Assembly (NCBI GenBank): GCA_008360975.2
Contig: CM039179.1
Coordinates: 62,782,666-62,846,665, forward strand
Direction: 5' to 3'
Source: Lichenostomus cassidix
Taxonomy: Eukaryota; Chordata; Aves; Passeriformes; Meliphagidae
DNA length: 64,000 bases
In this document: positions 24,191 to 35,571 of the stretch, one piece after another
Layout of the letters: each line of letters opens with the position of its first letter
Position numbering within the stretch: the first letter of the stretch is position 1
Translations under genes and position numbers: made by a program
The notes under the pieces: generated by a model
The model's database searches: none
Told to the model about the DNA's origin: nothing
What the model saw: only the letters and a program-made list of their open reading frames with translations

Positions 24191-26784
24191 TTATTCCCAA
24201 ATGTAACATGGGCACGAAAAGTGGGGAATGAGTTTAGCTGTCCTCCTCAATCCCAGCAACATCCCCAGCATGCTCAGTGCATGTATGGGATATGTGTTCC
24301 TCACATGTGCTGGCTAAAGGCTGATGGCTGCACGCATTGAGGAGGAATTCATAAATCTGTTACTGTTTTCACAGTCCTGAGGTTCAAAACACTGTCTTTG
24401 CCAGAAACAATAGCCTTTTAATCTCTCTAGATGTGAAGTGGGATCCTGCTGACTTGCTTTCTGCCATGAGTGCTCCTGCTCTGTCAGAATTTCACTCTAA
24501 GGTGAGGTCCTATCCCTGCATGCAGTGATATATGAGCCAACAAACAGGCAAAGTGTTTGCATCTGGACCATGGTTCATGGGACACTTCATGGTACATTGT
24601 TGACATTTGTTTGATTTACTGCAGGGTAGGAGTCAATGCCCCACCCATGGACATTTCAAAGACAGGTCACTAAACATGTGATGCAGTGAAATCCCCTCCT
24701 CTCAGGGACAGAGATGTGTTAGTCACAGATTTTGTCTGGCTCCCACTGGCAGAAGGTAGGCTGTACATGGCCCAATATGGTACACCTGTCTGCAAGTATA
24801 GGCTGCTGCATGTGAAGGTGAGTGGCAGTCCATATTCCACATTCTGGGGCTGGAAAAGGGCTCAAAACCAGCCATTTGAGTCATGTTTCTAAATCTAAAT
24901 TATCCGTTAAACTTCCCTCTCCTACACCCCGCAGAAAATTTCTATTTGTGCTCCTGACCCACTGCCAAGCTCTTTGCCTGCTCCTTTGTCCTTCTGCATG
25001 TCTTTCCACTGGTTTAGCTGGAGTGTTTCAAGACATGTTCCCCTATTCCTGCCTCTGAGTGCTTGCTGGCTCTCTTCTGCCCTTCCACTGACACTCTCAA
25101 AAATATCAAAGTAACTGCAACACAGAAACTTTAGCACTTATGTAAGTTGATATCCTATTCACACAGGTTTTGTGTTGTGTCCTCCAGTTTCAGGTTCTTG
25201 GTCACTATCTGTTTTGGGCCAGAGCAATATTTGCCCCTTTTTACAGGTATGGTTTCCGCAGCATAGTGAGGCACAGATCTAATTCTGTCTGCTACATCAA
25301 TTTTCCTCTACGCTTACTTTCAAAAGACATCCTGCTATCTCATTTTCATATCATCCAGTGTGTTCACTGAGCGCCAACAGCAAAGGGGAAAAGAAGGCAT
25401 AACTGGGCACTGGGATATAAATTGAATTTCTTGAAGGATTTTCTTTGGGCCTTAAATGGAGAATGGCTGAATTACTTGACTCTTCAAAATAAATTGAGCT
25501 TGCTACCTTTTCCCAGAATTCAGACCAATATTGTTTTAGCTGCTTTAGATTGGGCCAGCAGGCCTCCTGTAAGAACCTTTCTGTTCAGCCTGGCTGCAGA
25601 CAGGCTTTGATTTCATTCTCAGTTGCATGCAGCTACTTCCCTGAAAAGCCCTTTTCCTTTCATTTCCTCTTTAGTTTCTCTTCTTTAATCTGTTTTAAAA
25701 TTTTTCATTTGCCAAAGAGAAAATGTGGAAGTTAGGATAAGGAAGCCTACACCAACATGGGGACCAAGAATTATTGAAAGGAAATTAAAAAACTGAAATG
25801 ACAGTGCACCATCATTACTGCTGGGTACATTTTGATGGCCAGGGCAGTGGTACCCAAAGCAATAGTTCATTGTTCTAGGTCCGTTTGTGCTGTAATTGGT
25901 TGTGGGTGCAAACAGCTTCCTGTGCACTATGCTCTTTTATATAGCATAGCATAAAAGCACCTGATAGTGTCAGCCCCAACACTCCAAGGAGCCAATATAC
26001 CGCTGCTTGTTACTTATGATAAGGATCTACCTGCACTGGAAGAGATATCAAAAAACCCATTTACTTTGAGAAAGGATACCAAAAAGCTGAATGGAAGATA
26101 GGATTTCTAGATATTAAAGAGCTGTACAAAAGAATTCAAGCAGAATTCAATAAGTAGAATTCAATAACCCCTCAATAAGTAGTTCCTAATGTACAGCACA
26201 TGGGTTGACAGCTAAACCACATGGAGTTCTTCTGCCGCCCTCCCTGTACATGTAGCACTCTGCCGAGGTATGTCGTGTTGCAGGACTGGGGCTCAGCAAA
26301 GCCTTCTGTAACGCATATTTCATTTAAGTGTCCAAATTTCACACATGAACCAGAAAAAATGAGCCAGTAAAAAAGAGAGTGTGAGGGTCCATATTTGTGG
26401 ATTCTGGTCTGATTTGCTGTGTTTCTACCAGGAAATCTCTTTCACTAATGCCAGCTCAGCAACCATTCAGCCTCTGCTTTTTTCTGGCTCATACATCATC
26501 ATCAGAAATAAAAAATCCTGCAACTGGAACTTAACAATTCCACTGTGAAGCATGAATCAGAAAGGAATCCAGAGTTCTCTCCTACAGTTCCATTAGCTCT
26601 GCAGGGCTAGTAAAAATTATTTGTTGCTAGCAATTTTTTAAGCAAAAGAGAACTTCGCAGAGCTTCTCAGAAAGGTATCTGCTCTAGGCATTTAAGGCTT
26701 CGTATGCACACTTATTTTGCTGTTTGTTATAGCATTTACATTAGTTATTGATAGTGTCAAATATGTGAAGGTGTTACATGCCAG
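24191..26784. other. intergenic, nothing recognised
   Basis: No supported gene or transposon. Near 26124-26182 the motif GAATTCAATAAGTA is repeated two to three times imperfectly. Near 25930-25962 there is a small imperfect inverted repeat (GCTCTTTTAT / ATAAAAGC). Neither has an evident role. Confidence 0.5.
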
Positions 26785-27730
26785 TGTTGGAGGTTGGGGA
26801 ATTTTCCCCCATTTTGTTGCTAGGGAACCATAATGACCAGGTACTTCAGAGAGACAAAAGAAATTGCAAGGCTCAGGGGAGCAGGGCACCTGGCTACACT
26901 CTTCCTAAACTTTGAGGGTTTCTCTGGGGACAGGAGAAATATGACAAGGAACTGGGCTAAGAAAAAAAGGGAGTTGGGGGCAGCCCTTAGCTTTCTTGAG
27001 CTCTGGGCTTGGGTGGGCTGCTGTTTTTTCCTGTGAGGGAGTTTGCTGTGACCAGGGGAGCCCAGCTCTGTACTACGTCTTCCTTGTTGGGTGAGCTTTT
27101 GTTTGTGGGAGCTGTCATTGAAGTGAGACCTTGTTAACACCAAATTTGACTGGGAGGGACTCTTTTGCCATCCACTCGGGTGCTTCAAGGGAGAGGCCCG
27201 GGACCCTGGCCCTCTTCCCCCTCCCAGTGAGGGCGCCTCCTCGTCTGGGTGCTGCAGCTGTTATGGAGAAGCCCTGCTGGTGCTCCCTAGCTCTGTCATT
27301 TTTCTGCCTCTGCCTCGGCTCGCTGCTCTGAGGTTCCTGCTGCACCCCCGCCCTGCCATCCAGCCCATCCGCCATCACCGCCTGAGGGAGGCTCGCCCGG
27401 CCTCGCGCCACAGCGCCCCCTGCCGGCGCGGGAGTCATCGCACTGCCCTGCCTGCTGGGAGCCAACAGCGCCCCTGCTGGCTGTGACCGGAACTGCACCA
27501 AAGGGAAAGTGCCCGGCAGCCCAGGGCAGCTGCCACCGAGTTTTCTGGTTTGTTTGTTGTTGCTACTGTTATTGTTGCTTGTTTGCCTCGTTATAGACAC
27601 TAGTAAAAAACTGTTATTCCTTTCCCTATCTCTTTGCCTGAAAGCTCCTTGATTTCAAAGTTATAATAATTTGGAGGCAGGGGGTCATATTCTCCTTTCT
27701 AAGGGAGGTTTCCACCTTCCTTAACAGACG
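26785..27730 (+). mobile_element. ERVL-like avian solo LTR
   Basis: This is an LTR of about 945 bp in + orientation. It starts TGTTGGAGGTTGGGGAATTT at 26785. It carries a CpG-rich middle (27220-27490), then a TTGTTTGTTGTTGCTACTGT block, a degraded poly(A)-signal region (AGTAAAAAACTGTTATTCC), CTTTGCCTGAAAGCTCCTTG, ATTTCAAAGTTATAATAATT and a GGGAGGTTTCCACC...CTTAACAGA end. That order matches a common bird ERVL-type LTR, as I remember the family. No internal retroviral region follows, so it is solo. The 3' boundary is uncertain by about 10 bp and I could not define a target-site duplication. Confidence 0.72.
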
Positions 27731-29190
27731 CGCCTTTCAAACCAAGGCAGTCAAGCACCGCAAGCAGCATTTCGTGACTTTATTTAATGAGTATTTCTGT
27801 CTGTTCTTGTGGGAGCATGTGCCAGTAATGCACAAAGCAAGTGAAAAAGACTCCATGATGCTCAGTTCTTAAAGTACAGTACAAAAGCATTTTTTCCTCC
27901 TTTCCATAACAACAAGTAAATTACTTTATCTCACAAACTGGGCACTGTTTCTTCTGCAGATAAACCCAGAATTGTTTTGGGTTGTGTGATGTGAAGTGAT
28001 GTGAAGTGATGCCCAGTGTGATTAGGGTGTGAGAACCAGATGAGAGCTCAGCTTTACACAGGGAGCGGAGTGGAGCATCTTCAATGCAGTGTGTCACTGC
28101 TATGACAACTGCAGACCAGACTTTAGGCTCCTGAGGGAAAAGTCCCTCTAACATCAACAGAAATTTTGCCTGGGTGTGGAATGCAGAGTTGGACTCTTTA
28201 TTTGTTCACTAAGGGAGGAAGTAATGCCACAGTAAGAAAGCTGTTCTTGTAAGTTATTTATTGCTAAGTTTAGGGTTGGTTAGGATTTGTGCCAGGTACT
28301 AAATCAATGCAGGTCATGGAAATTTTATTTTTAAGCATTGCTCTTTTGGATGCCCCAAAAAATTGCTTCAGCTGTGAATTATTCTGAAAGACCATGACCA
28401 ATAAAAATGTGCGAATCATAAATCAGAGACAACACGTTCCTGCTGGAGACCCTGAGAATATAAAAATAGGAAGCCAGAATCAGGACTACTAGGAAATATA
28501 TTCCTTTTTCTTCTGCAGATATGGGTAAATGTAAATTCAAAGTCCTTGTTTTCAAGGGCGTTGCCTCAATTATTCCACAAAATCTTCAGATGCCTGCAAA
28601 GATCTCATGTTTATGTGCCCAAGCAACTTCTCTGCATCCTCTATATATATTTTGCCTTCTTCTGTGTGACTCTGTTCTGTGCTTTCCCTTTGCTGGACAT
28701 CCACAGAAAGCCCATATTTGTCAACATATTTATCCCACATTTAGCACTTCTGTAATGCACCAATCTTGCAGAACTCCTAAGCAGCACTAGACAGGACAAG
28801 TCTAAGATGCTTAAGGAATATCTAGATCCTGTGTAGCTCAAATTTCTCCAGGTAGAAGCCTGAGCAGAAAGAGGAGAGCCTGCCAGCAAAAAAGTCCAAA
28901 CACAGAAGCCAATGGATGTTACACCGTTTCCAAGTTATTACCTCAGTACACCCTGTTGCTCTGAGAGGCCTTGAGCCCACGGAAACCTCTCCAGTCAGGG
29001 GAGCACGCTACTGCTGAGAGGTCTGGATCTGTCTGCCAACAATTGGCTCTTGTGTGAGTAAAGCAATTGCTAGGATTTTTACAAGGTGAGGGTTAGGAGA
29101 ATCTTACTCCTCCATTTAAGCACCTGGATTTTAGGTGGTGGGTGGAAATATTAAGTAATGTGAAAATAATTGTGTTCATATGGTATGTGT
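27731..29190. other. intergenic, nothing recognised
   Basis: No supported gene. A 10-bp unit (GTGATGTGAA) is repeated in tandem near 27989-28010. If the guanylate cyclase relic extends further 3' than recognised, its last exon and UTR would fall around here on the minus strand, but I see no clear match. Confidence 0.45.
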
Positions 29191-29454
29191 GGGTGGGTGG
29201 CAGTGTTCACACCTTCACTTCCAGCTTCCCTTGATGTCTCTCTTAGACGTGCTGGATTATCCCCCTGAATCACCTACCTTTTTCCACTGACTCATGTTGA
29301 TTTGACTGATCTTAGGGACATCCTCAAAATGAAATCTCCAAAGTAGACTGCTGTAGCTAAGTCCAAAATTACCCGTTTTGTATGATTGTTCTAACCATAA
29401 GTACTAGGGAAGAAAATACTCAGGTTGGCTCCATCTGCACTTCTTTTTCCCTAC

Positions 29455-29609
29455 CTAAAAGCTGCTGGGCTGAGGTGGGTGCTCCTGGAAGACTGTGACT
29501 CTCTCCAGTAAGCTGCGTTGACAGTGTCTCCACACCAGTAGCCCCTTGACATTTTCTCATCATTAGCCCCAGCCAGCACTGGTCCAGAGCAGATCCCAAC
29601 TCTGATCAG
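29455..29609 (-). pseudogene. GUCY1B2: GUCY1B2 relic: cyclase-domain exon (GPVLAG...DTVN)
   Basis: On the minus strand this 155-nt block reads through 51 codons without a stop. It contains LIRVG, SGPVLAG, EKM, GDTVNAA, RES and HLSPAA in the order of the soluble guanylate cyclase catalytic domain (family: IRVGIHTGPVLAG, GDKMPRYCLFGDTVNTASR, HLSPTA). Both splice sites survive: acceptor CATAACAG at 29610-29617 and donor TTTTAG/GTAGGG at 29455. However, the near-invariant MPRYCLFGD has become MSRGYWCGD and IHTG has become ICSG. In the living enzyme this segment forms part of the GTP-binding site. The exon is open by chance, while its neighbours are broken. Confidence 0.85.
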
Positions 29610-30510
29610 CTGTTATGAATCAAAAAGGAAGTGTGATTCATCATATCAGCTTCTAATTGTCACTATCTAGAATACTTTGTAGTTCTTCTTGAGCAACCAT
29701 GTCCCACAGAAACTCGAAAAGGCTGGTCCCCACTTAGCGTTCTAGGGCCTAAATAACATTGTTCTCCTTTGTAGGAACCTGTGCACTTCCTTGGAGAAAC
29801 AAAGCTATAGCCTTGGGCTAATGATAAGGAGAGTAGTATTTGTAAGGAGAAGACAATTGAGACTGTGGCAGCTTAGTTGTTTTCCTGTCATCTTGTGACT
29901 GTCACAAAGGTGACAGCAATTGGCAGAAGAGACGAAGGGATTACAGCCCCACTGCACCCATGAAAATCATCACTCTGAACATGCCTCCACTGGGCTATTT
30001 TCTCTTCCTCACAACCCAGCATGCTAAAGTCAGCCTTCTGTGTTTATGCAATTAGTGTTATGCTTTTGTAGCTGGCTAATGGAGATCTGTAAAATTGCGT
30101 ATTTTCAATGAGCAGTTTAACATGTCCTTGTGTAAGAAGCTCTTGCAAGCAAGGAGCAAGTGCAAAATAAATCATTTTGTGTCTGTGCACAAGTTGCTAA
30201 ATGACTTTCTGGTTCTCCCTAAGCACAAATACCAATTAAGACAGCGTTTGTTTCTGAGTACTCGTTTCTCTAAATTGTCAGTGAACAGACTACTTGGCTA
30301 TGGTTAAATGCATGTTTTAGTGCATTATTTGATTCTGGACTGCAAAGTTGTTCCTGCTGCAAAATTAGTCCCACATCCTGAATTCAGTATAGCATTCCAC
30401 ATGAATATCAACCTGAAGTGCAGGCATGTTGACATTCACTGGAAGCTGAAGTCCTTATCAAATATCTACTGGTATATAGCACCTGTTTGAGAGCAAGGAT
30501 CGAGTCCTAC

Positions 30511-30651
30511 CTCCCTGATTGGGCTCTTCAGCCATGAGGTTCATGATCTCTTGAAGGCAACTCCCATGCCAAATGCAAGATTGGCTGTTCTTTGTGTATA
30601 GCTAGTGATGGGGACTGTGATGCCTCCAGCCATCATCTCCTATTGCTTCAT
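30511..30651 (-). pseudogene. GUCY1B2: GUCY1B2 relic: cyclase-domain exon (VETIGDAYM...)
   Basis: Read on the minus strand, this block starts after a good acceptor (TCTCCTGCTGTCCAG) and ends at a GGGAG/GTAGGA donor. It needs three frames to follow the family: EAIGD, then MMAGGITVP and QRTANLAFGMG, then QEIMNLMAEEPNQ. In intact beta-2 these correspond to VETIGDAYMVVGGVPVP, QRVANFALGM and KEVMNPVTGEPIQ. A small deletion removes the AY of the GDAYM metal and base-binding loop. A further one-base shift near 30550 leads into a stop at 30541-30543. The exon cannot encode a working cyclase segment. Confidence 0.85.
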
Positions 30652-31192
30652 CTGGACAGCAGGAGATTCTACAGCCAAGTAATGCCCAATCCCTATGACT
30701 CATTGAAGTGAATGGTAAAGCTCCCATTGGGGTGAGATGGACTCAGACAATATCCCAGTCTTAGGATGTGCTAAATACTTGTGTTTCCATTGAAGGCATG
30801 GGTGTCAGCCACTGAAAGGATAGGTAATTATACTTAGCATGGATAAGCAATTTTTTTAATCTAATTTCAAAAATTTCCCAAAGACAAGGTTTTAATTTGG
30901 TGGTTTTGTGGGTTTTTTTTTTTTTATCGATGAGTGAACAGGAAGTTCAAGACATCTCTAAACTCTTATCCCAAAGCATTGGAAAGAGTGAAAGAGTATT
31001 TACAAGAACTGATGTTTGAAGTTCTGAAGGAACTCTGTACACCTCATACTTTCAGCCAGTTTCACTTGCTGTGATGATATCAGGTTCTGTTGGGTCAGAC
31101 AGAAGAAAGCTCATCATAAACCCAACCCAAACAAACAAAATACACACACAAAAACATCACCCACCAAAGAAAACCATAATGGAAACATTTAC

Positions 31193-31338
31193 TTTATAAA
31201 TTCGATGGACATTGCCAAATCAATCAAACTTGGAATACATTAAATTCATCATATCCACCATTTGGAAGTGCTCCCAGACAGAACAGATATTTGTGATTGT
31301 CATAACATCACTGAAGAGTACTGTGCAGGAGTCAAATT
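31193..31338 (-). pseudogene. GUCY1B2: GUCY1B2 relic: first cyclase-domain exon (FSDV)
   Basis: This is the clearest relic. Minus-strand translation gives EFDSCTVLFSDVMTITNIC, then MMNLMYSKFD, a TGA stop (31220-31222, at the Arg of FDRLT) and VHRIYK. Family sequence is EFETCTILFSDVVTFTNIC...NMLNSMYSKFDRLT...VYK. The metal-binding Asp of FSDV is still present. The exon enters in phase 1: the G that ends the previous exon (32313) plus AA makes the Glu codon, exactly as a working gene would splice. It leaves in phase 0 at a TATAAA/GTAAAT donor. The acceptor is CTTCCTCATGAG. Confidence 0.92.
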
Positions 31339-32312
31339 CTCATGAGGAAGAAGTCAGCTCTTAAATGTACATTTCTCCATAAAGGCTTCTATTCTTATTT
31401 GACTAAGTCAGTAATAGACTTTGACAACAGATTCCTGTTACTTGCCAAAATTCTATTAATTGGTTTGATAGCTGAAGGAAAGTTTTCTGTAAGGATAGGA
31501 AAGATTCCCATCTTTCCCTGTTTGGTAGCTGAATTACACTCGTTGAAGTGTGGATATCTCCCTTCAAAGTTTCTTTCAACATCCCAGCCTGAGTATTCTA
31601 ATATCCTCAGCCATATTGGACACAGTTTGGGTCACTTATATTTTGCATCTGTTTATAGACCAGGTTTGCCTGAAGAAGTGTAAGTGCCCAGAGCCCCAGA
31701 GGGGACTTCATGCCAAAGGCATAAATTTGCAGCATTAGCTCCAAGTTCACTGTCACCATTTTATGCAGACACACTGAAGCTCAGAATTCTAACACAAATA
31801 AACACGTGCACAGTGGGCAGTAAATTATTGTGTGCTAAGCAAGAAGCAGTCAGACACCTCTACCTGGAGTGGCTAAAAAGGGCTTGCTTAGCAGCTGTTG
31901 TAAGGGTCTTTGCTGAATTGGTATATTCCAGGTTGAAGATCAAGCAATACATGTGCCAGAAATGCCCTCCTTTCCCTCTATGAGCTGTCTACTTCTACAT
32001 CTACTTCTTCACAACAGGATTCTCTTCTAAAAAGCTTTGTATCAGTGGTACTCAGGCATGAATTTACGATGCAACTCTTCTCACTGGAGTTCCCAGGCAA
32101 GGCCTGTTCTTCATGTGCAGCCATCTGTTCCCCATCATCATAGCTGCAAGTGTCCCTGATGATGCTTGTATGCTCTGGGTGTTGTAATTCATCATGTGGA
32201 GAAAAAGAATACCTTGGAACTGCTCTGGTAAATGCACTGTTACAAAGGGAGCTGCGAAGTTTAAGACATCAGGAGAACCATAAGGAGAGGACAAGGAAGG
32301 AACCTCCAATAC

Positions 32313-32642
32313 CTCCATCCACCTTTTTCCCTTCCTTAAGCTGATTCCTTAAGCTTCCTTAACCTAATGTGTTTTGGCAGCATGGCATACAACAACTTCT
32401 CTGTCTTTTTGGCCTCCAAATTCTTGGACCTCTTCCATTTTTCCTCTCCAGATGGTTTGAAAGCTCTGTCTCTGCCAGGTGCCACTGGTTCATCAGAAGA
32501 TTTCTTGTTGCATCATGAGGTGCAGTGTCAGGGAGTTTCACCTTCAGCTCCTCTAGTTACACCAAACTGCAGAGCTTGAGGGAGAACAAGTGCATCATAC
32601 TTGGATGGACTCCACCCAAATCATTCCGGATTATCCTTGAGA
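32313..32642 (-). pseudogene. GUCY1B2: GUCY1B2 relic: linker/coiled-coil exon (PHDATR...LLYAMLPKH)
   Basis: This is a minus-strand exon of about 330 nt. It follows the soluble guanylate cyclase HNOBA/coiled-coil region through several frames. The pieces in order are MIWVESIQ, then LEELKVKLPDTAPHDATRNL and LAETELSNHLERK, then AKKTEKLLYAMLPKH (LLYAMLPKH codons at 32369-32398), then NQLKEGKKVDG. Family sequence is MIWMESL, DIAPHDTTRDLILLNQQRLAEMELS, KKKTETLLYAMLPEHVANQLKEG. There is an in-frame TAA at 32557-32559 and at least three frameshifts, including a small insertion or duplication after the LPKH codons. The donor GGATGGAG/GTATTG survives at 32313. The 5' edge is approximate. Confidence 0.92.
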
Positions 32643-33970
32643 TAAAAGCATGGGTCAATGACACTATTAGCACACACGTTTTTCTCCTCTACACCTTCCC
32701 AATCCATGGATTAGTGTGGGATAGAAACAAAACAATCTAGCAATGCTTAATATTATTTAGACTCATCTATAAGTACTCATCCCACGACTCTTTCGAAGGA
32801 AATCTGCAATACCAGCCAGTATAAACAAATGAGGAAAGCCTCCTGAACAGGCTGAGGTACAGCTGTGTCTTCTGCTCATCACGCTCTCCCACAGAGAGAG
32901 CTGTACCTCATTCATTGGAGATGCTATACTCTCTGTTTTTTTCATGTCTTAGAAGTAGACGATCAAATCCCTTATGGATCTGGCTGATGCACCTGGCCAC
33001 AGAATAGGAGAAGACCATATCTAGCCATCTAGAAAGAGCTCTGTACACCCAAAAGGCTTTCTAGGAAACAAATCCTATCCTTGCCACAACCCTTTATCTC
33101 TAGTCCCTGCCCTGTGACACAATAAATGCAAGACTTGTTTCGTGGAGGAGAATCAAAAACACTTGGAAGGTTTTCCAGATGTTTTAATAAACAGCTGTCA
33201 TTTTCATGCAGACACAGACAAGATGTTTCAAAAGAAGAACAAAGGTGGAGCTAACATAACTTGTAATGATGTATTAATGAAAAGATTTTTTAATGTGTTC
33301 ATTGGCAACTTCTCTTTGTTCCCACTGAAGTCAGAACTAAAGTTTTTACTGGGAGCTGCCATGACAATGTAAAGAAACAATGAGAAAACCTCATATCATA
33401 TCGGAAAATTACATGTAGGATCTCAGGTGCTTGGAAATGGAGGGATGCTAACAGGAAAAAAAAAATCTCCAGAAAAGCTGATATTCTGTATACCATTTGA
33501 GTTTTTATAAAACATATATTCACAAAATCTTCAGTTGCCCAATTTTTTTGTTTGTTAGGTTTGTGTTGTTTGCTTTTGTTGTGGGATTTTTTTTTTATCT
33601 TCTCCTCTTTCTGATTTCTTCCACAAAGACACAAGCAAAAAGATACTTCTGAGCTTCAGCATGGACTGTGTTTCTCCCTGTCTTAAATTAAATTTTTCCT
33701 TTTGCTTTGACAACAAAGTTGACAATACATTTCTTTTCCTGCTAAAAATGGGGAAAGCAACTGGTAGATGGATGACAGCAAAATATTTATCTAAACAGGC
33801 CCCTGAATTTCATATGCCTGATGTGAACTCTTTAATATTCATATATGCTTGCTTGATACACAGCTGAGGGAATGAAATTTATGAATAAGGATTAAAAAGC
33901 TCTCTTTCATAAGGAATATAATGACACAGTGTGTTTGCAGATATGTGTGAATGGGGAACTAGGAAAGACG

Positions 33971-34078
33971 AGAGGAGAGGGGAGGAGAGGAGAGGAGAGG
34001 AGAGGAGAGGAGAGGAGAGGAGAGGAGAGGAGAGGAGAGGAGAGGAGAGGAGAGGAGAGGAGAGGAGAGGAGAGGAGA
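33971..34078. repeat. (GGAGA)n pentanucleotide microsatellite
   Basis: About 108 bp of nearly perfect GGAGA repeats, roughly 21 units with one early interruption (GAGGGGAGG). The + strand is pure purine and the - strand pure pyrimidine. It lies in the span between the 32.3 kb and 35.3 kb relic exons. It gives the spurious LLSSP-repeat open frame on the minus strand and the GEERR-repeat frame on the + strand. Confidence 0.97.
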
Positions 34079-35289
34079 CTGAATGATGTGCAACCCTATT
34101 TCTTGTTCCCGCTTTGGAAGAAGGGCCTGCTGCTACTATTGTCTTGAGGAAAGATCTCAGAAGACGAATGTTTATATCAGCACAGTTCATGCCACATTGA
34201 GCCAGTTAAGGTAGGGACATCATCCCACAATATAAGGACAATGGTCACTCTAAGTTCCCTCTGTAGTTAAGGGATAAAGACAGGCAATTGAAAAGCTCTG
34301 AACTCTGACCCTCTGAAGAGGATATTCTGGAAGATCTTCCTTTCCCCACTGACTGTAGAGGTGTCCTCAGCCAACCAAACCCTTAAATTCTGTGCTTCAA
34401 TCTCTAACAGATTTGTGACTCCACAGACACCAGAGTTCTGTCAGAGTCAGCCCCTTCCCTTGGGAAACACTAATGATGAAGATGACAGAGCCCCAGTCTC
34501 CCAGCCCTGAAATACATCTCATTTTAGGAATGCTGTCTAAGCTGATTTTCATTCCCCAGGTACATTATTGCAAGCAGCAAGCTGACAATGGGGTGTTCTT
34601 CAGTTTCCAAGACCAGGTTAGAAAGAGTCTGCATCAATTTCATCACAGGCTAGAGTAATTTTTGCCATGTAAGGAGCCAGCCCAGACCTTTTTCTCTGAA
34701 ATAAAGGTTCAGTTTCCTGTTAACCCAAATATACTGGCCTACTGCTTCATCAAACACATACAGGAAGCAAATGCATAGCAGTCTTCTGTCTTCAGCCCAA
34801 AGCTTCTCTGGATAAACAGGATTAAAAATGAGTTACAAGTTCTCTGTAAAAGAACATAATAAGACAAAATAGAGACACTAAGACCATGGAGAGGATTTTG
34901 AGAGGCATGAATGGTGCCAAAACAACCCCCAAATAAACCCAACAAACCTTTCTGAAGGTCTTAGATATCTTTCTGGTTTTTGTAACTTCAGAAACCTTCT
35001 TTATCTGTAATAAACTGGTCCCAGAGCATCAGCTGATTAATAGAAAAATGTTTTTATTTTCCACAAAGCAAAATATCTTAACAAAACTGTTTTTTAAAAA
35101 CTTGTCAAATTTCTTTTATGGGATGATTTTAATGGGAAAATAGAAAATAGTGGCTTATGGTGGTTGTAGTAAGTCCAGAAATCAAGTTTTGTGAAAATGG
35201 TGACAGAAAGAGATCCAGCACATAATAATGTGAACATGTTTTTATTGCTATACAAAACTTCTTTGTGTAACACGGGAGACTGCCTCCCT

Positions 35290-35571
35290 CCAGTGACTCA
35301 TGAGGTGACTCTTTCTTCATTACAAATATTCCCATGAACACAGAAAAGTAAGAGTTGCAGTTCACGGGGCTTGGTAGAAATGGCAGTGTTTTCACTACCA
35401 CAGCCTGTTGAAATTCTGTGGCCGAACAGCAGAATAGTTTGAAAAGAAGGAAAAGAAGCCAAAGACATTCTCCCAAAAACACTGAACTGTAGCACATCTG
35501 GGAATGTATTCAAATACATATTGTACATGAATCCTGGCATGTTCTAGATCAATGGTCCTTGAAACTGGGAC
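35290..35571 (-). pseudogene. GUCY1B2: possible GUCY1B2 relic: HNOBA-domain exon
   Basis: This is a weaker match in the expected position between the two stronger exons. On the minus strand, EYIP (35500-35511), YSAVRPQNFN (35407-35436) and FVMKKE (35309-35326) appear in the order of the family segments KYVP, FSIIHPQVTFN and FVLKTRKE, in two frames with stops between them. Spacing to the last motif is about 20 codons too long. It could be the HNOBA exon after decay, or a chance match. Confidence 0.4.

Noticed and set aside
27115..27600. 161-codon minus-strand frame with a CpG island-like segment
   Set aside because: It is contained in the ERVL-like LTR and has no recognisable domain or splice context.
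33879..34190. minus-strand frame with an LLSSP repeat protein, and the + strand GEERR repeat frame
   Set aside because: Both are translations of the (GGAGA)n microsatellite.
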